From NCBI GenBank assembly GCA_937892525.1, contig CALAEV010000041.1, forward strand, positions 1 through 64,000: a stretch of DNA of 64,000 bases. Reading direction: 5' to 3'. A program made the position numbers and the translations under genes. Below the pieces are notes generated by a model. It was given only the letters and a program-made list of their open reading frames with translations, did no database searches and was not told the origin of the DNA. Source of the DNA: an uncultured Clostridia bacterium (GTDB taxonomy: Bacteria; Bacillota; Clostridia; Oscillospirales; Acutalibacteraceae). Shown in pieces: positions 42,323-49,827 of the stretch (the first letter of the stretch is position 1; each line of letters starts with the position of its first letter).

Positions 42323-43645
42323 TTAATATTTTGTAAGATATTCGTCAATTTCCCACTGAGTAATTCTTGTGGTATAGCTTTCCCACTCTTGTTTTTTACC
42401 TGCAAGGTATTTTGAGAAAATGTGTTCGCCAAGAACTTCTTTTACAAATTCGCTCTTTTCGAATTCTCTTGTTGCTTCTTGCAATGTGCTTGGAAGATTT
42501 TCAATACCGTTTGCTTTTCTTTCTTCACTAGTCATATCATAGATATTTGTTGTAACACCTTCAGGTGCTTTCATACCTTTTTTGATACCGTCAAGACCTG
42601 CTGCAATACAAAGTGCCATTTCAAGATATGGGTTGCAAGATGGGTCTGATGAACGAAGTTCAACACGAGTTGCCATACCTCTTGCTGCAGGAACTCGGAT
42701 AAGTGCTGAACGGTTTGACGCTGACCAAGAAATATAAACAGGTGCTTCAAAACCAGGAACTAATCTCTTATATGAGTTTACAAGTGGATTTGCAACACAA
42801 GTGATTGCTTTTACGTGATAAAGTACACCTGCAATAAACTGATATGCAGTTTCTGATAAACCATATTTATCAGCTGGGTCATAGAACGCATTTTTGCCAT
42901 CTTTCATAAGTGAAAGATTTGTGTGCATACCGTTACCTGCTGCACCATAAAGAGGCTTTGGCATAAATGTTGCGTGAAGTCCGTTACGTCTTGCATAAGT
43001 TTTAACAACGTGTTTAAAAGTAACAACTTTGTCGGCTGCTTCAAGTGCTTCTGCAAACTTAAAGTCGATTTCGTGCTGACCCTCTGCACATTCGTGGTGA
43101 GATGCCTCAATTTCATAATCCATCTGCTGTAATGCAATACAGATGTCGTTACGGCATTGTTCACCATCATCAGCAGGACCAATATCAAAATAACCAACTG
43201 CGTCATTAGTTTTTGTAGTCGCTCTGCCCTTTTCGTCAAGCTTAAAAAGGAAGAATTCACACTCAGGACCAACATTTATTGAATAGCCCATATCTGCTGC
43301 TTCTTTGATTACTGAACGAAGCACATGACGAGGGTCACCCTCAAAAGGAGTTTCCTTATCAGCACCATAAACATCACAGATTACACGTGCTGTACCCTCT
43401 TTCCAAGGCAAAATTGTAAATGTGTCAAGGTCTGGTTTTAAGTACATATCAGACTCGTCAATACGAACAAAGCCTTCGATTGAAGAACCGTCAAACATTT
43501 GACCGTCTGTAAGCACTTTTTCGAACATATTTTCAGTGATTGCAATATTTTTCATCTGACCGAAAATGTCAGTAAACTGCAAACGCAAAAACTTAATATT
43601 TTTTTCTTTAGTTATACGAAGAATATCTTCAACTGTGTAGCTCAT
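42323..43645 (-). CDS. glnA: Type I glutamine synthetase
   Basis: ATP-dependent synthesis of glutamine from glutamate and ammonia. About 440 residues, the GSI-alpha size of Firmicutes. Motifs: FDGSSIEGFVRIDESDMYL, GPECEFFLF, the HHECAEGQHEIDFKF active-site strand, NGMHTNLSL, the Glu-flap region and SNRSALIRVPAARG, RSSDPSCNPYL. No adenylylation-type Tyr motif of the beta enzymes was seen. The frame is open four codons further, but AAAGGTGG lies 8 bases before the ATG at 43645. Confidence 0.98.
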   Translation of the reverse strand: MSYTVEDILRITKEKNIKFLRLQFTDIFGQMKNIAITENMFEKVLTDGQMFDGSSIEGFVRIDESDMYLKPDLDTFTILPWKEGTARVICDVYGADKETPFEGDPRHVLRSVIKEAADMGYSINVGPECEFFLFKLDEKGRATTKTNDAVGYFDIGPADDGEQCRNDICIALQQMDYEIEASHHECAEGQHEIDFKFAEALEAADKVVTFKHVVKTYARRNGLHATFMPKPLYGAAGNGMHTNLSLMKDGKNAFYDPADKYGLSETAYQFIAGVLYHVKAITCVANPLVNSYKRLVPGFEAPVYISWSASNRSALIRVPAARGMATRVELRSSDPSCNPYLEMALCIAAGLDGIKKGMKAPEGVTTNIYDMTSEERKANGIENLPSTLQEATREFEKSEFVKEVLGEHIFSKYLAGKKQEWESYTTRITQWEIDEYLTKY

Positions 43646-43704
43646 TGGAGTTACCACCTTTCGTATGAATACTTATACATATAAATACCCACTTTAATAG
43701 TAAT

Positions 43705-43732
43705 ATTATACCATTGTTTTTGAAGATGTCAA
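43705..43732 (-). promoter_or_regulatory. Promoter of glnA
   Basis: TTGACA, 16-base spacer, TATAAT on the minus strand. No TGTNA-N7-TNACA GlnR-like site seen nearby. Confidence 0.78.
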
Positions 43733-43760
43733 TAAAAATGGCGAGAGTTATACTCTCGCC
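43731..43760 (-). terminator. Terminator of the sdpRI-like operon
   Basis: Perfect 9-bp stem GGCGAGAGT / ACTCTCGCC with a TAT loop, then ATTTTTATTG on the minus strand. Confidence 0.85.
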
Positions 43761-43769
43761 ACACTCATT

Positions 43770-44405
43770 TTATTTTAAACTTTTTTTATAGAGAAGATAG
43801 GAGTATACAAATGGAATAATTACCATTGGAATAAGTATAACAAAGAAAAGCCAGAATATGCCTAAAAACGCTGTTGCCATTATTATAACTCCACCGATTA
43901 CCCAGAGAAAACCTGCCATTCGATGTGTTTTATTCCAGTTTTCTTCGTCATTGAGAGTCCAAGGAAGCTTGATGCCTAATGTATAACTCTGCTTGCATTT
44001 TGGCATATAGTTACCGATTATCACAAACAATGCACCCATAAACAGTGGCATAATTATTTCAACGCTAACCTTATGACCTAATGCTGTTGCATACACCATT
44101 GAGTTGCAAAGTAACGATATAACCGGAATAATCCACAAAACAAGTGTAAGCATTTTATCGTTGATATTTTGCTTTTTAGGGTCAAGCGATGTTACTAAAA
44201 CACAAATCCAATGAAACGCAACTAATATTAAAGGCATCAAAAATACTGCTTGCATTTTATTAGCATAACCATCAACTGCACCATTTACATCCCAATGTAT
44301 TGGGACTTGGTCAGGCAATTTCTCCCATAATACAAGACCAATAAGTATTGGTATAAGGATTACTAATGATGTAATTATCAGTTTTGGTAAATTCTTCTTA
44401 ATCAT
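43770..44405 (-). CDS. sdpI: SdpI-like immunity/permease family protein
   Basis: 211-residue membrane protein with about six transmembrane helices. The N-terminal DUF1648-type motif (LPDQVPIHWDVNGAVDGYANK) and the SdpI segment with KLPWTLNDEENWNKTHRMAGF are both present, and the length matches Bacillus SdpI. In Bacillus SdpI protects against the SdpC cannibalism toxin and signals to SdpR. Here it overlaps the SdpR-like gene by 8 bases, but no sdpABC genes are in the window, so its ligand is unknown. Confidence 0.9.
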   Translation of the reverse strand: MIKKNLPKLIITSLVILIPILIGLVLWEKLPDQVPIHWDVNGAVDGYANKMQAVFLMPLILVAFHWICVLVTSLDPKKQNINDKMLTLVLWIIPVISLLCNSMVYATALGHKVSVEIIMPLFMGALFVIIGNYMPKCKQSYTLGIKLPWTLNDEENWNKTHRMAGFLWVIGGVIIMATAFLGIFWLFFVILIPMVIIPFVYSYLLYKKSLK

Positions 44406-44673
44406 TATTGTTGTCTCCTTTTAAGTCTGTTATCCAAAGCATAATTTCTTCAAGGACGGATGCGTTCAATTCATAGATTATGAATTTTCCGTCCCTTTTA
44501 TCACGAACAAGGTCAGCTTCTTTAAGCACAGATAAGTGACGGGAAATGGCTGCACCTGTTATATCAAACCTTTCGGTTATTTCCCCTGCTGTCATTTGTC
44601 CGTCTTTAAGCATATTTAGTATTTCACGACGGACAGGGTCAGATAGGGCTTTTAATGTATTTTGGATTCCCAT
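44398..44673 (-). CDS. sdpR: ArsR-family autorepressor (SdpR-like)
   Basis: 91-residue winged-helix repressor: ALSDPVRREILNMLKDGQMTAGEI, then ITGAAISRHLSVLKEADLV and RDKRDGKFIIYELN. It lacks the metal-binding cysteines of classic ArsR sensors, like SdpR. In Bacillus SdpR represses sdpRI until SdpI captures it. The same layout exists here: autoregulated promoter, palindromic operator on the start site, and overlapping sdpI. Confidence 0.9.
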   Translation of the reverse strand: MGIQNTLKALSDPVRREILNMLKDGQMTAGEITERFDITGAAISRHLSVLKEADLVRDKRDGKFIIYELNASVLEEIMLWITDLKGDNNND

Positions 44674-44684
44674 AAGTTCACTCC

Positions 44685-44709
44685 TTTAACATTTAACTTA
44701 AATGTTAAA
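44685..44709. promoter_or_regulatory. 25-bp palindromic operator of the sdpRI-like operon
   Basis: 12-bp arms TTTAACATTTAA / TTAAATGTTAAA, perfect around one central base. It lies downstream of the -10, over the expected start site and up to the ribosome binding site, where a bound repressor would block transcription. Confidence 0.85.
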
Positions 44710-44712
44710 TGT

Positions 44713-44741
44713 ATTGTAACACGAATTTGTAATAATGTCAA
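44713..44741 (-). promoter_or_regulatory. Promoter of the sdpRI-like operon
   Basis: TTGACA, 17-base spacer, TACAAT on the minus strand; near consensus. Confidence 0.88.
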
Positions 44742-44743
44742 TA

Positions 44744-44777
44744 GAAAAAAATGGCACACTTCGCAAGGAAGTGTGCC
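44744..44777 (-). terminator. Terminator of the fucO-like gene
   Basis: Stem GGCACACTT / AAGTGTGCC with a CGCAAGG loop, then ATTTTTTT on the minus strand. Confidence 0.88.
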
Positions 44778-44796
44778 AAAATTTAGGTTCTAATAA

Positions 44797-45945
44797 TTAC
44801 ATAAGTGAAAGATAAAGTTCTTTGATTTCTTCAACGCTTGTATCTCTTGGGTTACCTGGACGGCAAGCATCATCAAATGCTGACTGTGATAAGAAATCAA
44901 CATCTTCTGCTTTAACGATTTCTTTAAGGTCTGTTGGAATACCAACATCAACTGAAAGTTGTTTAACAGCATCGATTGCAGCTTTTCTTGCATCTTCAAG
45001 GCTCATAGCGTCAACACCATCTACACCCATAGCTTTTGCGATGTCTCTGTATTTTTCGCCTGTTGCAGGAGCGTTATATTCCATAACTGTTGGAAGAATA
45101 ATAGCATTTGCAACACCGTGTGGTGTGTCATAAAGAGCACCAAGAGGATGAGCCATTGAGTGAACGATACCAAGACCTACGTTACTAAAGCCCATACCTG
45201 CAACATACTGACCGAGAGCCATATCTGCTCTGCCTTCGTCTGTATTTTCAACTGCACCACGAAGAGAGCGTGCGATAATTTCGATGGCTTTGATGTGGAA
45301 CATATCTGAAAGTTCCCAAGCACCCTTTGTAATGTAACCTTCAATAGCGTGTGTAAGAGCGTCCATACCTGTTGCTGCTGTAAGGCCTTTTGGCATTGAA
45401 GCCATCATATCAGGGTCAACAACTGCAACAACTGGAATGTCGTGAACGTCAACACAAACCATTTTTCTGTCTTTTTCAGCGTCTGTGATAACATAGTTAA
45501 TTGTAACTTCTGCTGCTGTACCTGCTGTTGTTGGAACTGCGATAATTGGAACACAAGGATTCTTTGTAGGAGCAACTCCTTCAAGTGAACGAACATCAGC
45601 GAATTCTGGGTTTGTAATGATAATACCGATTGCTTTTGCTGTATCCATTGAAGAACCACCACCGATTGCTACAATACAATCTGTGCCTGCGTTTTTGAAT
45701 GCTTCAACACCTGTCTGAACATTCTCAATTGTTGGGTTTGGTTTAATATTTGAATAGATTTCGTAAGCAATTTCTGCACCATCAAGAATATCTGTTACCT
45801 TTTTAGTAACACCGAACTTGATAAGGTCAGGGTCAGAACATACGAAAGCTTTTTTGAAGCCTCTTGCTTTGATTTCATCAGCAATAGCACTAATAGCACC
45901 TTTACCGTGATAAGATGTTTCGTTAAGTACAAAACGATTTGCCAT
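44797..45945 (-). CDS. fucO: Iron-containing alcohol dehydrogenase, lactaldehyde reductase type (FucO-like)
   Basis: 382-residue group III iron-dependent alcohol dehydrogenase. It matches FucO over its length, e.g. MANRFVLNETSYHGKGA, IGIIITNPEFADVRSLEG, VPTTAGTAAEVTINYVIT, ATGMDALTHAIEGYITKGAW, and metal ligands in HSMAHPLGALYDTPHGVANA. FucO reduces L-lactaldehyde or glycolaldehyde to diols with NADH. It is 100 bases downstream of mtnA but has its own promoter, so a link to methylthioribose breakdown is possible and unproven. No fucose genes are seen. Confidence 0.95.
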   Translation of the reverse strand: MANRFVLNETSYHGKGAISAIADEIKARGFKKAFVCSDPDLIKFGVTKKVTDILDGAEIAYEIYSNIKPNPTIENVQTGVEAFKNAGTDCIVAIGGGSSMDTAKAIGIIITNPEFADVRSLEGVAPTKNPCVPIIAVPTTAGTAAEVTINYVITDAEKDRKMVCVDVHDIPVVAVVDPDMMASMPKGLTAATGMDALTHAIEGYITKGAWELSDMFHIKAIEIIARSLRGAVENTDEGRADMALGQYVAGMGFSNVGLGIVHSMAHPLGALYDTPHGVANAIILPTVMEYNAPATGEKYRDIAKAMGVDGVDAMSLEDARKAAIDAVKQLSVDVGIPTDLKEIVKAEDVDFLSQSAFDDACRPGNPRDTSVEEIKELYLSLM

Positions 45946-45996
45946 AATAAATTACCTCCATAAGTCAGTTAAGTCTGACAAAATTTTAACAATATT

Positions 45997-46025
45997 ATTA
46001 TACAATAAATCCCCCAATATTTCAA
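45997..46025 (-). promoter_or_regulatory. Promoter of the fucO-like gene
   Basis: TTGAAA, 17-base spacer, TATAAT on the minus strand. The -35 and spacer lie within the hairpin that terminates mtnA. A GTCAG-N6-CTGAC inverted repeat (45964-45979) lies downstream and could be an operator. Confidence 0.75.
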
Positions 46026-46043
46026 GAGAAATATGAGGGATTT
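46007..46043 (-). terminator. Terminator of the MTA salvage operon
   Basis: Long interrupted stem AAATCCC...AATATTT / AAATAT...GGGATTT followed on the minus strand by ATTGTATAATAA. The tail is not a pure T run, so termination may be partial. Confidence 0.65.
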
Positions 46044-46045
46044 TG

Positions 46046-47080
46046 TTAGTTAATTATATTTTTTATTTCTTCAGGTGTAAACACACCTTTTTCGGTGATA
46101 AATGCTGTTATAAGTGAATGGTCAGTAATATCAAATGCAGGGTTTAACGTTTTTGTGTTTTGTGGAAGCATACACTTTTCATACCACATTTCCCCTATTT
46201 CACTACCGTCACGCATTTCGATTTCTATATCATCGCCTGTTTTGATATTCTTATCAAAAGTTGAAAACGGCATACAAACATAAAACGGAATTTTATAATG
46301 TTTTGCAAGAATTGCAACTCCACTTGTACCGACTTTATTGGCAGTATCACCATTAAGGGCTACTCTGTCACAACCTACCAAAACTGCGTCAACAAGTCCG
46401 TTTTTCATAACGAAAGATGCCATATTGTCGCAGATTACGGTGGTGTCAATATTTGCATCTGTAAGTTCATATGCAGTAAGCCTTGCACCTTGCAAAAGTG
46501 GTCTTGTTTCATCTGCAAAAACTCTTATATTGTGCCCTTTTTCCTTTGCTACATATACAGGTGAAAGGGCTGTACCGAATTTAACAGTTGCAAGACGTCC
46601 TGCGTTACAATGAGTAAGAATCGAGTTGCAATTTTTAAGAATTTCTGCACCATATTCACCTATTTTGTGACAAATTGCAATATCATTTTCAATCATTTTA
46701 AGGGCTTGGTTTGTAAGATTTATTTTGAAATTTTCGGCATTTGATTTTTCTGCAACTTTAAGCATTTCTTCAGTTGCCCATTTAAGATTTACTGCAGTTG
46801 GTCTGCACAAAACAAGTTTTTCTGAGTAGTCTTTTAACTCTGAGAAAAGATTTTTGTATGTATTGCATTCACTTTTATTCATTAACACAGCAAGGCTTAT
46901 AGCAGTAAAAACACCAATAGCCGGTGCACCACGGACCTTGAGAAGCTTTATTGCATCATAAATTTCATCATAATCATCGGTAGATATTTCTTTATATTCA
47001 GTTGGCAGAAGTGTCTGGTCAATAAATACTGCTTTATTATTGACAGTATCAAAGCCGACAGATGCACCATTAAGAAACAT
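46046..47080 (-). CDS. mtnA: S-methyl-5-thioribose-1-phosphate isomerase
   Basis: Isomerises methylthioribose 1-phosphate to methylthioribulose 1-phosphate. 344 residues, with KVRGAPAIGVFTA near 60, ILTHCNAGRLATVKFGTALSP (catalytic Cys), FADETRPLLQGARLTAYEL and VLVGCDRVALNGDTANKVGT (catalytic Asp), the eIF2B-like fold pattern. The ATG overlaps the PNP stop (TAATG). Third gene of the mtaD-PNP-mtnA run. Confidence 0.97.
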   Translation of the reverse strand: MFLNGASVGFDTVNNKAVFIDQTLLPTEYKEISTDDYDEIYDAIKLLKVRGAPAIGVFTAISLAVLMNKSECNTYKNLFSELKDYSEKLVLCRPTAVNLKWATEEMLKVAEKSNAENFKINLTNQALKMIENDIAICHKIGEYGAEILKNCNSILTHCNAGRLATVKFGTALSPVYVAKEKGHNIRVFADETRPLLQGARLTAYELTDANIDTTVICDNMASFVMKNGLVDAVLVGCDRVALNGDTANKVGTSGVAILAKHYKIPFYVCMPFSTFDKNIKTGDDIEIEMRDGSEIGEMWYEKCMLPQNTKTLNPAFDITDHSLITAFITEKGVFTPEEIKNIIN

Positions 47081-47883
47081 TATATTTCACCTACAATTTC
47101 AGTTATGAGTGTTTGCATTTCTTCCGATTTTTGTCTGCCTATTGTAAGAACTTCTTCTTCAGTAAGTCTTTCTCTTGAAAGTCCTGCTGCTTTGTTAGAA
47201 ATAAGTGAAAAACCAAGCACATCAATACCACAATGATTTGCAGCAATTACTTCTTGCACAGTTGACATACCTACTGCGTCTGCGCCCATTATTCTAAATG
47301 CGCGAATTTCAGCAGGTGTTTCATAAGAAGGGCCTGTGCAACCAATATAAACACCCTTTTGAAGTTTCATATTAAGTGTTTTTGCACAGTTAAACGCAAC
47401 TCTTGAAAGCTCAGGTGAATAGCCAAAACTCATATCAGGAAAGCGAACACCGAAACGGTCGTCATTTTTGCCTATAAGACAATTTTTACCTGTAAAGTTG
47501 ATGTGGTCAGAAATAACCATAATATCACCAACATCAAAGTTTTCGTTAATGCCACCTGCTGCGTTTGTAACGATAAGAGTTTTTACACCCATCATTTTCA
47601 TTACACGAATTGGCATAACTACGCTACTCACTTCATAGCCCTCGTAAAGATGTATTCTACCCTGCATACACATAACATTTTTGCCGTTAAGTGTACCAAA
47701 TACAAATCTGCCTACGTGGCCCGGTGCAGTAGATACAGGAAAATTTGGAATATCGGCATAATCAACATATTGAGGATTCTGGATTTTTTCACCTAATGTA
47801 CCAAGTCCACTACCTAAAATTATACCGATTTCATAATTATCTTTAATTCTTGATTTTATAAATTCAACTGCTTTTTCTATCAT
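47080..47883 (-). CDS. Purine nucleoside phosphorylase (inosine/guanosine or methylthioinosine type)
   Basis: 267-residue trimeric-type PNP: IILGSGLGTLGEKI, VITNAAGGINENF, GPSYETPAEIRAFRIMGADAVGMS, and LISNKAAGLS near the end. The base-binding Glu and Asn of hypoxanthine/guanine-type PNP are present, instead of the adenine-specific MTA phosphorylase residues. With the deaminase MtaD upstream and MtnA downstream, a fitting role is phosphorolysis of methylthioinosine to hypoxanthine and methylthioribose 1-phosphate (inference). Translationally coupled at both ends. Confidence 0.92.
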   Translation of the reverse strand: MIEKAVEFIKSRIKDNYEIGIILGSGLGTLGEKIQNPQYVDYADIPNFPVSTAPGHVGRFVFGTLNGKNVMCMQGRIHLYEGYEVSSVVMPIRVMKMMGVKTLIVTNAAGGINENFDVGDIMVISDHINFTGKNCLIGKNDDRFGVRFPDMSFGYSPELSRVAFNCAKTLNMKLQKGVYIGCTGPSYETPAEIRAFRIMGADAVGMSTVQEVIAANHCGIDVLGFSLISNKAAGLSRERLTEEEVLTIGRQKSEEMQTLITEIVGEI

Positions 47884-49175
47884 TATGAATTAACCTCATT
47901 TACTACTTCGCGTACAAGTTTACTTACTTCGTAACCCATTCTTTCAACATCAATAGTTGTGAACTCGCCATTTTTATAAAGGACTTCGCCATCAACCATT
48001 GTGAGTACAACATTACTCTTATTTGCTGAATAAACAATATTATTAAGCACATCAAAATCAGGGTACATATTAGGTGTTGTCATATCAAGCACAATTAAAT
48101 CGGCTTTATTTCCAACTTTAATAGCACCACAATCGTTTCTGCCCTGTGCTTTATAACCATTTACAGTTGCCATTTTATAAACGGCTTGTGGTGTAACAAT
48201 ATCGGCTTGATTATTTACGCCTTTTGGCAAGAGTGCTGCCAAATACATTTCACGCATAATATCAAGTCCATTATTACTTGCTGCTGAATCAGTACCTATA
48301 CCAATATTTACACCTTTTTGTAATAATTTATAGGTATCGCAGAAACCACTGCCAAGTTTCATATTACTTGCAGGACAATGGGCAACAGTTACACCCATAT
48401 CCTTAAATATATCCATATCTTCATCTTCTACCCACACACAATGAGCAAGGATTGTTGGGCTATTGAAAACTTTTGCATCATAGAAAAGACGAGCAGGAGT
48501 TTTGCCGTATTTTGCTTTGCAGTTTTCGTGCTCTGCCTTTGTTTCTGATAAGTGAATGTGATTGATATAATCCTTACCGTTTGTATATTCACCAAACTGC
48601 TGGATTGTTGAAAGTCGGTTTGTATATTCTGCGTGCAAGCTCATATCAATTTTGATTTTGCCATTCTGTGTGTTGTGATATTTTTCTGCAAGGTAAACGC
48701 CCTCTTGAAATCTATCGTTTTTAGTAATATCTTCGTCAACGAATGATACGATTGAACGACCAAAGTTAGTTTTTGCTTTACTATCAATTACTGCTTTCAT
48801 TACACCGTCGCCAAAGAAATACATATCAGTAAATGAGGTTGTACCACTTGATAACATTTCTGCAATAGAGAGCATAGTGCCATAATATGCACGGTCACAG
48901 TTAAGTCTGTCTTCAAATGGAAAAACCTTTTCATTAAGCCAACGGTCAAGTGGCAAATTTTCGGCATAACCACGAAGAAGCGTCATTGGTGAATGAGTAT
49001 GAAGATTTACAAAGCCTGGTGAAAGAATTTTACCGTTACCATCATATTCTTCACCATAGTTTTCTTGTGGTTTTACTTCTCCGATATAGTCGATTTTATC
49101 GTCTTTAACACCCACATACATATTCTTTTGTATTTCAAGATTTTCGTTGATTATTGAGATATTTTTGAAAAGCAT
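47883..49175 (-). CDS. mtaD: 5-methylthioadenosine/S-adenosylhomocysteine deaminase-type amidohydrolase
   Basis: 430-residue amidohydrolase with metal motif LHTHSPMTLLRGYAENLPL, HAEYTNR, IHLSETKAEHE, HCVWVEDEDMD and GTDSAASNNGLDIMREM, the MtaD/SsnA-type zinc-site series. It deaminates MTA, SAH or 5'-deoxyadenosine to the inosyl form. Starts behind GAGGG, 28 bases after the cyclophilin gene; its stop overlaps the PNP start, so deaminase, phosphorylase and isomerase form one pathway. Confidence 0.93.
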   Translation of the reverse strand: MLFKNISIINENLEIQKNMYVGVKDDKIDYIGEVKPQENYGEEYDGNGKILSPGFVNLHTHSPMTLLRGYAENLPLDRWLNEKVFPFEDRLNCDRAYYGTMLSIAEMLSSGTTSFTDMYFFGDGVMKAVIDSKAKTNFGRSIVSFVDEDITKNDRFQEGVYLAEKYHNTQNGKIKIDMSLHAEYTNRLSTIQQFGEYTNGKDYINHIHLSETKAEHENCKAKYGKTPARLFYDAKVFNSPTILAHCVWVEDEDMDIFKDMGVTVAHCPASNMKLGSGFCDTYKLLQKGVNIGIGTDSAASNNGLDIMREMYLAALLPKGVNNQADIVTPQAVYKMATVNGYKAQGRNDCGAIKVGNKADLIVLDMTTPNMYPDFDVLNNIVYSANKSNVVLTMVDGEVLYKNGEFTTIDVERMGYEVSKLVREVVNEVNS

Positions 49176-49203
49176 AAAGGGTCCCTCAATTTATTATAAG
49201 GTT

Positions 49204-49794
49204 TTATTCGATGATAATTGTTTCGATGATTACATCGTTGGCAGGTTTATCTTGTGCTTTTGTTTCTACATTTGCAATTGCGTCAACAACATCCATACCG
49301 TCATAAACCTGACCAAAAACTGTGTGACGGAAATCAAGCCAAGGTGTACCACCTATTTCTTCATAAGCTTCAACACATTCAGTTGGGAAAACTTTTTCGT
49401 CAATCTGTTTCATTTGCATAATGAAATCTTCAGGGCAACTATTTGCCTGAACAATAAAGAACTGGCTACCGTTTGTGTTAGGACCTGCGTTTGCCATTGA
49501 AAGTGCACCACGAAGATTGTGAAGCTCTCCTGTAAATTCATCTGGGAAAGCGTGTCCCCAAATGCTTTCGCCACCCATACCAGTTCCTGTTGGGTCACCA
49601 CCCTGAATCATAAAATCTTTGATAACACGGTGGAAAATAAGACCATCATAATAGCCATTTTTTGCATGAGTTGTAAAGTTTTCAACTGTTTTTGGTGCAA
49701 ATTCAGGGAACAATTTAATTTTGATTTCACCCATATTTGTTTTCATAATTGCGATTGTATCTTTTTCTGTTGGTTTGTTTAATTGATGGAACAT
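49204..49794 (-). CDS. Cyclophilin-type peptidyl-prolyl isomerase
   Basis: 196-residue single-domain cyclophilin. Catalytic motifs: [15 protein letters not shown] (catalytic Arg), [18 protein letters not shown], and [17 protein letters not shown] near the C-terminus. A middle insert, [14 protein letters not shown]...VEAYEEIGG, lengthens it slightly against minimal bacterial cyclophilins. No signal peptide, so cytosolic. AGGAG, 9-base spacing. Upstream of mtaD and probably in its transcript. Confidence 0.95.
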   Translation of the reverse strand: MFHQLNKPTEKDTIAIMKTNMGEIKIKLFPEFAPKTVENFTTHAKNGYYDGLIFHRVIKDFMIQGGDPTGTGMGGESIWGHAFPDEFTGELHNLRGALSMANAGPNTNGSQFFIVQANSCPEDFIMQMKQIDEKVFPTECVEAYEEIGGTPWLDFRHTVFGQVYDGMDVVDAIANVETKAQDKPANDVIIETIIIE

Positions 49795-49827
49795 AAGTTT
49801 TTTCTCCTAATTATTTATATAACAATT

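Noticed and set aside
49795..49827. Riboswitch (SAM-type) before the MTA salvage genes
   Set aside because: Gaps before mtaD (28 bases) and the cyclophilin gene (33 bases) are too short for one.
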